A stretch of DNA of 64,000 nt, from contig JAADHN010000160.1 of NCBI GenBank assembly GCA_013151865.1, forward strand, positions 38,356 to 102,355. The letters are read 5' to 3'. Each line of letters begins with the position of its first letter. The first letter of the stretch is position 1. Positions 35,899-44,190 of this stretch are shown here, one piece after another. Under the pieces are notes generated by a model. It was not told the origin of the DNA. It did not search any database and worked only from the letters and a program-made list of their open reading frames with translations. Origin of the DNA: Kiritimatiellota bacterium (GTDB lineage Bacteria; Verrucomicrobiota; Lentisphaeria; Oligosphaerales; JAADHN01). The position numbers and the translations under genes were made by a program.

Positions 35899-37230
35899 AT
35901 GCGGCATTGGCTCCCATTGCTGGGGATTGCCGGCCTCCTGCTTATTCCCGGACGCGAAACGAACGCTTTCCTGTTTTGGGGAAAGAAAAAAACTCCGTTG
36001 CCGGGAAGCGACCTGCCTGGTGTGCCCCCGCCGCGCGTGCACAAGCGACATTTCGAGACGCCTTCTCTCAAGAAAATCCATAAAATGGCCAAAGCCGGCA
36101 ACCCCGGCGCCCAGGAAACACTCGGCAAACTCTACTTTGAGGGACGCGGAGGGGTCGAAAAAGACCTTGAAAAGGCCGCCGAGTGGTTCCGCAAAGCCGC
36201 ACTCCAGGGCCACGCGGTGGCCCAGTTCAATTATGCCCTGTGCCTGGACCAGGGATATGGGGTCGAGAAAGATCCCGAGGCAGCCCTCGCTTGGTACATC
36301 AAAGCGGCGGAGCAGGGGGTCCTGGCGGCCCAACTCAATGCAGCCGTAACCTTTGAAAAGCGGAAAGACTACGCCAATGCCTTCAAGTTTTACCGAATGG
36401 CGGCGGACCGGGACGACCTGGGTGCGCTGAAAAAAGTGGCCGGCTTTCTGCAGAAAGGTCTCGGCACGCCGAAGAGCCCCAAAGCGGCTGCGATCTTTCT
36501 GGAGCGTGCGGCAAAACGCGGGGACCCCCGGGCGCAGGTACACTTGGCCGACTGCTACCAAAACGGCGACGGCGTTCCCCGGGACTACGGCGAGATGCTC
36601 CGCTGGCTCTGGCTGGCCGCCGAAAACGGCGACCCGGAAGCCCAAGCCAAGATCGGCTTCTGCTACGCCCGAGGCGTTGGACTGGCTCGGGACACATATA
36701 CTGCAGTCAAGTGGTACCGACGAGCTGCCGAGGCCGGCTATACGCCAGCCCAAATCGCCCTCGGGAATTGCCTGCTCAACGGCAGCGGAACGCCCATAGA
36801 CAAACAAGAAGCTTTTCGTTGGTTCAAACGTGCGGCGGAGAGCGGAGATGAGTTCGGGGCTTTCAGCGTGGGAATGTCGTATTCGTTGGGGCGCGGCGTC
36901 GAGAGAGACCCGGCAAAAGCGGTCGACTGGATGCAACGGGCCGCGAAGAAAGGGTATGCCGAAGCCCAGTACAACCTCGGCGTCTGGTACGAAGAGGGCG
37001 AAGGCGTCGAAAAAGACCCGGCAAAAGCGGTCGACTGGTATCGCAAAGCAGCCGCACAGAATAATCCCCGTGCCCTGTACGCGCTCGGTGAGTGCTTCTT
37101 GGCCGGCCGGGGCGTCAAGCGGGACCGGGAACAGGCCAAAGCCTGTTTTCTCCGGGCCGCCGAGCAGGGCTCGGTCGAGGCCCGGGACCGGTTGCGGCGA
37201 CTGTGGGGACTCTCCGGCGACAACAATTGA
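35899..37230 (+). CDS. Secreted Sel1-repeat protein
   Basis: The protein has 443 residues; ATG 35899 follows GAGGTGATCAG (a GTG at 35875 is in frame). The signal-like N-terminus (HWLPLLGIAGLLLIPG) is followed by about nine to ten Sel1 repeats of the form A...LG..Y..G.GV.KD..KA..W..KAA, covering residues 60-430. Sel1 repeats are alpha/alpha solenoids that mount protein-protein contacts, often at the envelope. The next gene, a SUMF1-domain lipoprotein 200 bp downstream, may work with it. No more specific function can be read. Confidence 0.85.
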   Translation: MRHWLPLLGIAGLLLIPGRETNAFLFWGKKKTPLPGSDLPGVPPPRVHKRHFETPSLKKIHKMAKAGNPGAQETLGKLYFEGRGGVEKDLEKAAEWFRKAALQGHAVAQFNYALCLDQGYGVEKDPEAALAWYIKAAEQGVLAAQLNAAVTFEKRKDYANAFKFYRMAADRDDLGALKKVAGFLQKGLGTPKSPKAAAIFLERAAKRGDPRAQVHLADCYQNGDGVPRDYGEMLRWLWLAAENGDPEAQAKIGFCYARGVGLARDTYTAVKWYRRAAEAGYTPAQIALGNCLLNGSGTPIDKQEAFRWFKRAAESGDEFGAFSVGMSYSLGRGVERDPAKAVDWMQRAAKKGYAEAQYNLGVWYEEGEGVEKDPAKAVDWYRKAAAQNNPRALYALGECFLAGRGVKRDREQAKACFLRAAEQGSVEARDRLRRLWGLSGDNN

Positions 37231-37432
37231 CGACCGCGTCGAAACGATCTGGGACGCAGGCGAATCGGCGGCCTCTGCAAGAGTACTCACCACTTCCGAA
37301 ACGGATCGCAAAACGCCGGGGTGTCGGGAGCCGAACCCGTTAAACACTCCGGGCGTGCGCGAAGAGAGGACGGCAGGCCGCACCGCCACCCGCCCCGCAT
37401 GGGGTCGAGTTTGCGCAAAGGAGCCCGTTTCA

Positions 37433-38536
37433 ATGAAGCACCTTTCCCGAACCGGGTGTGCAGCGGTGCTCGCCGCCCTGCTGCTTCCGGGCACGGGTTG
37501 CCGAACTTCCCGGCTTCCCCGGGCAGAGAACGAACAGACTGCCGCATCGGCGCCGGTGCTCGACAGCCGCCCGCCGCTCGCCATGCGGTTCGTGGATGTC
37601 CCCGCGGGCGTGTTCGTCATGGGCGCCCCGGTGCGAGACCGACCGGACGATCCATTCACCGATGCGCGCGAAGACGTCCCGAAAATCGATTGGAGTGCCG
37701 CCCGGCCCGCCAGGATGGTGGTCGTGCCGGCCTTTCAGTTGAGCGCCTTCGAGGTGACACAGCATCAATGGACCGTGATCATGGGAACGAACCCCAGCGG
37801 GGCCACGGCCGGACTGGCGCCGCAACCCACCGAGAATTACCCGGTGGAAAACGTTTCCTGGACGCAAGTGCAAGAATTCATTCGGCGTTTGAACGCCCGA
37901 GACCGGCGTCACGGCTTCCGCTATCGACTGCCGACCGAGGCGGAGTGGGAATACGCGTGCCGGGCAGGAAGCGGTACGTCGCTTTTCTGTTTCGGCAATA
38001 GTCCAACCGAGCTGGGAAGGTATGCCTGGTTCCGGGACAACAGCCCGCGCTGCACCCGGCCGGTTGGCCTGAAGGAACCCAATGCCTTCGGCTTGTATGA
38101 CATGCATGGGAACGTCATGGAATGGTGCCGGGACTGGTATCGGCCGGGCTATATGGAGGCGCTCGGCACACCCGTCCCGGGGCCGCCGACCGGAACGTCG
38201 AACCCGGCGAGCGATTTGAAGCTCCCGGCGCTTCAGGCGCCGCAAGGCCCGGCTGCCGGCCGGGGCCGTGTGGCGCGCGGCGGAGCGTGGAACATGGCGG
38301 CGATCGAGTGCGTCAATTTCGCACGCAACTGGGCCGAACCGAATGCACAAGTCTGGAACATTGGCTTCCGTCTCGTTCGGGAAAAAGCCCCCGCGGCGAA
38401 AAGTGCGTCGTCGAAGGTCGTCAAACCTGCGCCCCGGGCGGCGAACCCCGGCCTCGGAGCCGGGACGCCCAAAAAGGCCGTGCCCACGCCCCCGGAAAAA
38501 CCGGGCCGAACCGGGCCGGCCCAGACCGCCCCCTGA
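37433..38536 (+). CDS. SUMF1/FGE-sulfatase-domain lipoprotein
   Basis: The protein has 367 residues; ATG 37433 follows AAAGGAG. The signal peptide ends in a lipobox (LPGTGC, Cys 23), predicting a lipid anchor. The SUMF1 domain has its usual marks: FVDVPAGVFVMGAP, FEVTQHQW, PVENVSW, YRLPTEAEWEYACRAG, FGLYDMHGNVMEWCRDWY, and C-terminal NIGFRLVRE. The GFR is followed by LV where true formylglycine-generating enzymes have a Cys, and no second active-site Cys is evident. It is therefore probably a non-catalytic binding variant. The last 60 residues are Pro/Ala/Lys-rich and low in complexity. Confidence 0.85.
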   Translation: MKHLSRTGCAAVLAALLLPGTGCRTSRLPRAENEQTAASAPVLDSRPPLAMRFVDVPAGVFVMGAPVRDRPDDPFTDAREDVPKIDWSAARPARMVVVPAFQLSAFEVTQHQWTVIMGTNPSGATAGLAPQPTENYPVENVSWTQVQEFIRRLNARDRRHGFRYRLPTEAEWEYACRAGSGTSLFCFGNSPTELGRYAWFRDNSPRCTRPVGLKEPNAFGLYDMHGNVMEWCRDWYRPGYMEALGTPVPGPPTGTSNPASDLKLPALQAPQGPAAGRGRVARGGAWNMAAIECVNFARNWAEPNAQVWNIGFRLVREKAPAAKSASSKVVKPAPRAANPGLGAGTPKKAVPTPPEKPGRTGPAQTAP

Positions 38537-38670
38537 ATGAATCCCGACCGCGCGGACGTCCCGCGCAATTCTGGACCTGAAATCACGATACCGGCAACGC
38601 CCAGAGCCGGGGAGCTGGAGCCGCCGCCATGGGTCCGTATCTCCAATCCACTGCTCCTGGAAAGCCCTAC

Positions 38671-39363
38671 ATGATCGCCGAACTGCCGGCCCACGAACGC
38701 CCCAGAGAACGGCTGATCGAAAAAGGCGCTGAAGCGCTGTCGGACGCTGAACTGCTGGCCATTCTCTTGAGGACCGGGGCGCGTGGACGCTCGGTGCTCG
38801 ATATCGCCCGCGATCTGCTCGCCGCGTTTCATCACGATCTCGAAGCCCTGGCCCGAGCTTCGGTCCCTGAATTGTGCAAGGTTCGCGGTATCGGCACGGC
38901 CAAGGCTGTGGAAGTCTGCGCTGCCTTTGCCCTGGCCCGACGAATGGCGGGCGGCGTGCCCGAAGACCGTGCAAGAATCAGCGCTCCGGAAGACGTGGCC
39001 GACTTCATGCGCGAAGCCCTGCGAGGTCGCCCCCAAGAAGAATTCCACGTGCTGTACCTGGATACCAAGAACGGGGTGCTCGGCGCGGATTGCGTCACCG
39101 TCGGCCTGCTCGACCGCAGCCAGGTCCACCCCCGAGAGGTCTTCCGCAATGCCGTGCAAAAAAGTTGCTCGCGCATCGTACTCGTCCACAATCACCCCAG
39201 CGGCGATCCCACGCCGTCGCCCGAGGACGTCGCCTGCACCCGGGAGTTGGTCAAAGCCGGACACGTCGTCGGAATCGAGGTCATCGATCACGTCGTGCTT
39301 GGCCGGCGGACCGCAACGCGACCGCAAGACTTTGTGAGCTTCAAGTCCATGGGACTTCTCTGA
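38671..39363 (+). CDS. radC: RadC-family JAB/MPN+ protein
   Basis: The protein is 230 residues from ATG 38671, close to the usual RadC length (about 225). The N-terminal helix-hairpin-helix (LSDAELLAILLRTG ... VRGIGTAKA) and the C-terminal JAB metal site (HNHPSGDPTPSPED) are intact. Despite the old name, its molecular role is unclear and it is dispensable for radiation resistance in several bacteria. The frame is open to an upstream ATG at 38629, but the family start is near IAELPAHERPRERL. Confidence 0.92.
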   Translation: MIAELPAHERPRERLIEKGAEALSDAELLAILLRTGARGRSVLDIARDLLAAFHHDLEALARASVPELCKVRGIGTAKAVEVCAAFALARRMAGGVPEDRARISAPEDVADFMREALRGRPQEEFHVLYLDTKNGVLGADCVTVGLLDRSQVHPREVFRNAVQKSCSRIVLVHNHPSGDPTPSPEDVACTRELVKAGHVVGIEVIDHVVLGRRTATRPQDFVSFKSMGLL

Positions 39364-39528
39364 AGAGAAGGGCGGGCGGCGGAAAACGCCGGACCGCGTA
39401 ACAGACCCGCTCCGACGAGGGGTGCCCACCCTCCCGCGGCGGGGACAGTTCCGCCCGTGCAACGCGGCGGCAGTCTGCCGGCGGCGAGAGCAGGCCGGCG
39501 GCCCATCAGTCAAATTGGAGGACGCTCC

Positions 39529-40548
39529 ATGAAAGCAGCGGTCTGCACCCAAATCGGAAAGATTGAAATCCGAGACGTTCCAAAGCCTGTCCCGGGCCCG
39601 GGAGAAGTCCTCGTCCGAGTCCGGTCCGTCGGCGTCTGCGGCTCCGACGTGGACGGATATCGGGGTCACCACCCAATGATTCGCCCTCCCATCGTCCTTG
39701 GTCACGAATGCTCCGGAGTGATTGCCGAAGTCGGCCCCGGGGTCGATGCGGCGCGCGTCGGCCGGGCGGTCAGCGTCGAGCCCTTCTTCACCTGCGACAA
39801 GTGTCCTTTTTGCCTCGAGGGCACCTACAACTTCTGTTCGGACCTCAAGATCATCGGCCACCAAGTGCCGGGGGCGTTTGCCGAGTACGTCCTGATCCCT
39901 GCAAAGTTCGCACATTCCATGCCGGAAGGGGTGAGTTTCGAGGAAGCCGCCATTCTCGAACCGTGCTCCGGCGCTCTGCACGCCGTCCGACGCTGCAACA
40001 TCCAGTCCGGCGATTTCGTGGTTATCATCGGTTGCGGCACGATGGGCTCCTTCGCCATTCAGCACTGTCGGAATCTCTCTGCCGAAGTACTCGTGATCGA
40101 GCCGGTCGAGTTCAAACGGCGCGCGGCGCGCGATCTCGGCGCGGCGCACGCCGTGGACCCTCGCCGGGATGCCCCCGAATCCGTGGTACGGAAGCTCACC
40201 GGCGGCAAGATGGCCGACGTCGTCATCGAAGCTGTGGGCGAACGTCCGACCCTCACACAGACCGTCGGGCTGGTCAAGAACGGGGGAAGAATCATGCTTA
40301 TCGGCTGGACCGGCAACGACACCGATCCGTTCGACTTGACCAACACCACCTTCAAGGAATTGACCGTGCTCGGAACGCTCGGGTTCTGCCGCGATTTCCC
40401 CATCTCGATGAAACTGCTGGCTCAGGGAAAAGTCAACGTAAAACGAATCATCACTCACCGGTTCGATCTCGAGCATGTCAGAGACGCCGTCGAGCTGCTC
40501 GAAAGCGGCAGGGACAACGTTTGGAAAGCCGTCGTGAACATCGTTTGA
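39529..40548 (+). CDS. Zinc-dependent medium-chain alcohol/polyol dehydrogenase
   Basis: A 339-residue protein with ATG 39529 behind GGAGG. Catalytic zinc ligands C37 and H59-E60 (VLGHECSG) and the structural zinc cysteines C89, C92, C95 and C103 are present. The nucleotide-binding GCGTMG lies near residue 166. Sequence style (GVCGSDVDGYRG, EPFFTCDKCPFC) is closest to sorbitol/threonine-type sugar-alcohol dehydrogenases. It is followed 20 bp later by rnc, probably in one transcript. Substrate is not predictable from sequence alone. Confidence 0.9.
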   Translation: MKAAVCTQIGKIEIRDVPKPVPGPGEVLVRVRSVGVCGSDVDGYRGHHPMIRPPIVLGHECSGVIAEVGPGVDAARVGRAVSVEPFFTCDKCPFCLEGTYNFCSDLKIIGHQVPGAFAEYVLIPAKFAHSMPEGVSFEEAAILEPCSGALHAVRRCNIQSGDFVVIIGCGTMGSFAIQHCRNLSAEVLVIEPVEFKRRAARDLGAAHAVDPRRDAPESVVRKLTGGKMADVVIEAVGERPTLTQTVGLVKNGGRIMLIGWTGNDTDPFDLTNTTFKELTVLGTLGFCRDFPISMKLLAQGKVNVKRIITHRFDLEHVRDAVELLESGRDNVWKAVVNIV

Positions 40549-40568
40549 AAACTGGAGTGGCCCCGAAT

Positions 40569-41291
40569 ATGGCGAACGATTCCGCTGCCGACCTCGATGC
40601 GTTCCAAGAATCCACCCTGAAGTATCGGTTTCAGCACCCGGAAATCCTGGAAATCGCCTTGACCCATCCCTCGTTTGCCGCGGAACAAAAACACCCGCCG
40701 CCGGACAATCAGCGATTGGAATTCCTCGGTGACGCGGTCCTGGAACTCGCCCTGAGCGACCTCCTCTTCGATCGGTTCCCCGAATCACCCGAAGGAACGC
40801 TGACCGTGCTCCGTTCGGTGATGTGTAACAAGGACGCCTTGGCCGGCTTGGCGCGGTTGATAGGCCTGGGCGCTGTGCTGCGCCTGGGAAAGGGCGAGAC
40901 GGCCAGCGGCGGACGGGATCGCCCGTCAATCCTGGCCGACGCCTTCGAGGCCGTACTGGGGGCCGTGCACCGCGACGGCGGTTACGAACATGCCCGCGAT
41001 TGCTGCATTCGCTTGGTCCAAGACTTCATGCCGGAACCGCGGGAGTTGTTGGCACACGCCAATCCGAAAGGCGCACTCCAAGAACTGACCCAGACCCGGG
41101 GGGGGCCGCCCCCCACCTACCGCCTGCTGAGCGTGCGCGGTCCGGAACACCTGCCCGAGTTCGAAGTGGAAGTCGCCGTCGGCGACCGAGTGCTGGCGCG
41201 CGCCGTTGCCGGCAGCCGCAGAAACGCCGAGAAGGAAGCGGCCAGAAAGGCGCTGGAGACCCTGAAGAATGCCGACGAAAACCGAGCCTGA
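40569..41291 (+). CDS. rnc: Ribonuclease III
   Basis: The protein has 240 residues. The RNase III signature NQRLEFLGDAVLEL (residues 47-60) supplies E51 and D55; D124 and E127 in ADAFEAVLGAV complete the metal site. A double-stranded-RNA-binding domain follows (NPKGALQELTQTRGG ... AEKEAARKALE). It cleaves structured precursors of rRNA and regulatory RNA. It overlaps the next gene by 23 bp, indicating an operon with the two dehydrogenases. Confidence 0.95.
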   Translation: MANDSAADLDAFQESTLKYRFQHPEILEIALTHPSFAAEQKHPPPDNQRLEFLGDAVLELALSDLLFDRFPESPEGTLTVLRSVMCNKDALAGLARLIGLGAVLRLGKGETASGGRDRPSILADAFEAVLGAVHRDGGYEHARDCCIRLVQDFMPEPRELLAHANPKGALQELTQTRGGPPPTYRLLSVRGPEHLPEFEVEVAVGDRVLARAVAGSRRNAEKEAARKALETLKNADENRA

Positions 41292-42426
41292 TTCATTCGA
41301 ATTGCGATATCCACCGCTTGTGTTGTTCGGGTGGGGAAAACGCGCGGCGCTCACCGATGTACTGCGAGGAATCACCGCCAACGCCCGCGTTCCCGGGGTC
41401 CTTTTGGTCTGCACACGTTCCGCAGCGCGGAACCCCGGACTCGAATTCTGGCGCGCCTTGTGCGAAGGACGGGTGGTTGCCGAGCACGTCGGCGTCCCCC
41501 ATGATCCACCCCTCGAAACGGTCGACCGACTGGCCGCAAAAGCACGGGACCATGCGGCCGAGGCAGTAGTGGCGGTCGGCGGCGGCAGCGTCTTGGACGT
41601 CGCAAAAGCCGCCGCTGTCCTGGCGACCTCCAACGAGGGAATAACAGCTTGGTTCAGCGGTCGTTGGGCCCCAAGCCGTTCCGGTTTGCCGGTCGTCGCG
41701 CTCCCCACCACGGCGGGGACCGGCGCCGAAATCACAAGGAACGCCGTGTTGACCGACCCCGAACGGCGAATAAAACGGTCCGTGCGCGCGCCGTTCATGA
41801 TCCCCCAAGCCGCCATTTGCGATCCGGAACTCACGGTGACCATGCCGCCTGAATTGACCGCCGCCAGCGGACTGGACGCCCTCACCCAGGCGATCGAATC
41901 CTATGTTTCCATCCGGGCCAACACGGTCACGCGCGCCTTGGCAGCAGAAGCAGTCAAACTACTCCTGAACCGGTTGCCGGCCGCTTTCTGCAACGGCGCG
42001 GACGTCGGCGCCCGCACCGCGGTGGCAAAGGCAAGCCTGCTCTCGGCGCTTTCTTTCTCCCAAAGCGGCCTCGGCGCCGCCCACGGACTGGGGCATCCGA
42101 TCGGGGCACTGCTCAGCCTCCCGCACGGCCTCACTTGCGGCATACTCCTGCCCCATATTCTGGACTGGAACGCCCCCGAGTGCGGGGATCGACTCGAAGC
42201 ACTGGCGGCCGAATCGGGACACCCATCGCCGACAGCGTTCATCGCCCGCGTCAGGGCATTGGTGGCGGACGTGGGCCTCCCCCCGGATTTCCGGGAGCTG
42301 GGCCTCATGCGCAGCCACTTCCCCCACATCATTGCCAACTGCCGGAGCGGCAGCATGCGCGCCAATCCACGACCCATGTCGGACCGGGACATCGAGGAAT
42401 TCCTCACGCCGTTGGCCCGCATCTGA
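41269..42426 (+). CDS. Iron-containing alcohol dehydrogenase
   Basis: The protein has 385 residues. NAD-binding GGGSVLDVAKA (104-114) and PTTAGTGAEITRNAV (146-160) are typical. Metal ligands are D203 (GLDALTQAIES), H276 (GLGHPIGA) and H286 (LPHGLTCG). Position 207 is Gln where FucO-type enzymes have a third His, as in the subgroup reading DALTQ. It starts inside rnc (23-bp overlap). It may oxidise or reduce a small sugar-derived alcohol or aldehyde; the substrate is unknown. Confidence 0.9.
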   Translation: MPTKTEPDSFELRYPPLVLFGWGKRAALTDVLRGITANARVPGVLLVCTRSAARNPGLEFWRALCEGRVVAEHVGVPHDPPLETVDRLAAKARDHAAEAVVAVGGGSVLDVAKAAAVLATSNEGITAWFSGRWAPSRSGLPVVALPTTAGTGAEITRNAVLTDPERRIKRSVRAPFMIPQAAICDPELTVTMPPELTAASGLDALTQAIESYVSIRANTVTRALAAEAVKLLLNRLPAAFCNGADVGARTAVAKASLLSALSFSQSGLGAAHGLGHPIGALLSLPHGLTCGILLPHILDWNAPECGDRLEALAAESGHPSPTAFIARVRALVADVGLPPDFRELGLMRSHFPHIIANCRSGSMRANPRPMSDRDIEEFLTPLARI

Positions 42427-42458
42427 CCTGCCTGTTCTCACCAACGGTTTCGAAACAA

Positions 42459-44015
42459 TCATCGAGGTGGAAAACGGGGGAGATTCCCGATGGGCGCAGG
42501 ACCTGACTGCGGCGGCGGAGGCCACACAACTCCGGCCGAAATCCGGGACCCGCCCCCGGTTCCGTTCTCTCCCCTCGGTCCGGACGGCCTCGGGAGGTCC
42601 GAATCCCCATGGCGGTAGGACCGCAGAAATTCGGCTTGCCATCCGTCGAATCGCGGGCCGAGCAATACAATGCCCATGAGCAGCCAGAACGGTTCCGCAA
42701 TCCGGATGATGATGAACGTGTTCGCCGCCAGGGCGTGCGTGATTAAACCGAAAAAGGCGCAGAGCATTCCCAGACTGACCCCTTTGAAGACAGAATCCTC
42801 GGGCGACCGCCGATACACGATGGCCAGGGCCCCGTAGATGGACCACAACAGATAGATGAAGGCCCCGAGACCGAAAGCCCCCGTCTCGGCCAATAATCGG
42901 AAATACTGACCGTCAATGAACCCAGTCCCGGTCACGCCCACGCCAAGGACCGGGTGCCGGAGCCAAACCTTCAGCGCGGACTTGTATGCACCGATCCGGG
43001 CCGAAGTCGACGGGTCCAACGCCAAGCCCCCGACTTCATACTGCTCGATCCCCTGCTGAGTGCCCCCCGAAAACGTGTAGCGGATCCGGTCCACCACGGA
43101 TTTCGGCAGTTTCACCCAGCCGATGGCGATCAGGGCCAGAACCACACAGCCCCCAAAGAAGAGACGCCAGCGCTGTTTCCCATAAAACAAGAATGCACCG
43201 TAGGCAACCACCAGCCCGAGATACCCCCCACGCGAGCGAGTAAACAGAAACGGGACCAGGGCCAATCCCACCGTGCCGTAGCAAAACCAGCGCATGAGAC
43301 GGGACGTCGAGTGCAGGGCCATTCCAACCGCCACCGACCCGATCAGCAGGAAGTACCCGGAAAGCGTGTTCGGTTCCGTGTCGAACGGGGCAAAAACCCG
43401 GCGGCCGCTCGGCACCTGCCGCAAACCATGGATCGCCACAATGAGGAAGACGACCAGCATCACCCGCAGAAGCCGCTCGACCTGGCCACGCTCCTTGACA
43501 ATACCCAAAACCATCAGGTAGAGCAGAAAATACTCGAAGTACTTGAGATTGAAAAAGAAACCGCCGCGAAAACGTACATCCCCCCGGATGAAACCGAGAA
43601 TCGTGGCCGAAACGGAAATGGCTATGTAAAGCCAAACCGCCTTGTTGATCGGGGTCCAGGCGATGGCATACGCTTCGCCCCGATAGGCCGACTTGATCAC
43701 CCACCCGATCGCCAGCGTGGCGATGAGAAAGTCGTCGACCCGCAACGCCACGGGGCGGCTCACCTCCATCCCGCCCCCGGGGACGGAGGCGCCCGCAAAC
43801 GTCAACTCCGGACTCAGCAGCATGGCCACGGCCAGAAAACTCAGCCCCCAGGTGAGACGAATGAAAGAAAGGTAAAGGGCAACGGTCCCCAGGATGCCCA
43901 GGAAAACAAACTTGCCGCGAACGTCCGTGCTCCCCCAGGCGATCAACGCAATCCCCAGGACCGCACCGATCAGCAGCATCACAACCTGTCGCGGCTGGTT
44001 GGACAGAGGGGGCAT
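42459..44015 (-). CDS. O-antigen ligase-like membrane protein
   Basis: A 518-residue integral membrane protein starting at ATG 44015 (GGCGGAG). About ten or more hydrophobic segments are visible. The large periplasmic loop and flanking region (FDTEPNTLSGYFLL, LFTRSRGGYLGLVVAYG, HPVLGVGVTGTGF) match the Wzy_C/O-antigen ligase superfamily. Members join or transfer polysaccharide repeat units at the outer face of the membrane. It is the third gene of the Wza-Wzc block and the likely polymerase or ligase for the exopolysaccharide. The C-terminal 60 residues are Pro/Gly/Ser-rich and probably disordered. Confidence 0.88.
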   Translation of the reverse strand: MPPLSNQPRQVVMLLIGAVLGIALIAWGSTDVRGKFVFLGILGTVALYLSFIRLTWGLSFLAVAMLLSPELTFAGASVPGGGMEVSRPVALRVDDFLIATLAIGWVIKSAYRGEAYAIAWTPINKAVWLYIAISVSATILGFIRGDVRFRGGFFFNLKYFEYFLLYLMVLGIVKERGQVERLLRVMLVVFLIVAIHGLRQVPSGRRVFAPFDTEPNTLSGYFLLIGSVAVGMALHSTSRLMRWFCYGTVGLALVPFLFTRSRGGYLGLVVAYGAFLFYGKQRWRLFFGGCVVLALIAIGWVKLPKSVVDRIRYTFSGGTQQGIEQYEVGGLALDPSTSARIGAYKSALKVWLRHPVLGVGVTGTGFIDGQYFRLLAETGAFGLGAFIYLLWSIYGALAIVYRRSPEDSVFKGVSLGMLCAFFGLITHALAANTFIIIRIAEPFWLLMGIVLLGPRFDGWQAEFLRSYRHGDSDLPRPSGPRGENGTGGGSRISAGVVWPPPPQSGPAPIGNLPRFPPR

Positions 44016-44190
44016 GCAACAGCTCCGCCTGCAGTGACTGCGAGCACCTCGTGCGGCCCATCCCGGCATGACCGCTCGCCGGACAGACGCCGCTCCCCTG
44101 CTCATGAGTTGCCACGCGGGGGTAGACGGAAAAACCCGGACGGCGTCTCCGCCGGGGGAGCCCCCCACGCCGGTCCATTCAACCCCCACG

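Noticed and set aside
34463..40929. Very long minus-strand frames (658 and 898 codons, and one of 461)
   Set aside because: They run across several plus-strand genes with intact motifs (activase, Sel1, SUMF1, RadC, dehydrogenase) and show no domain.
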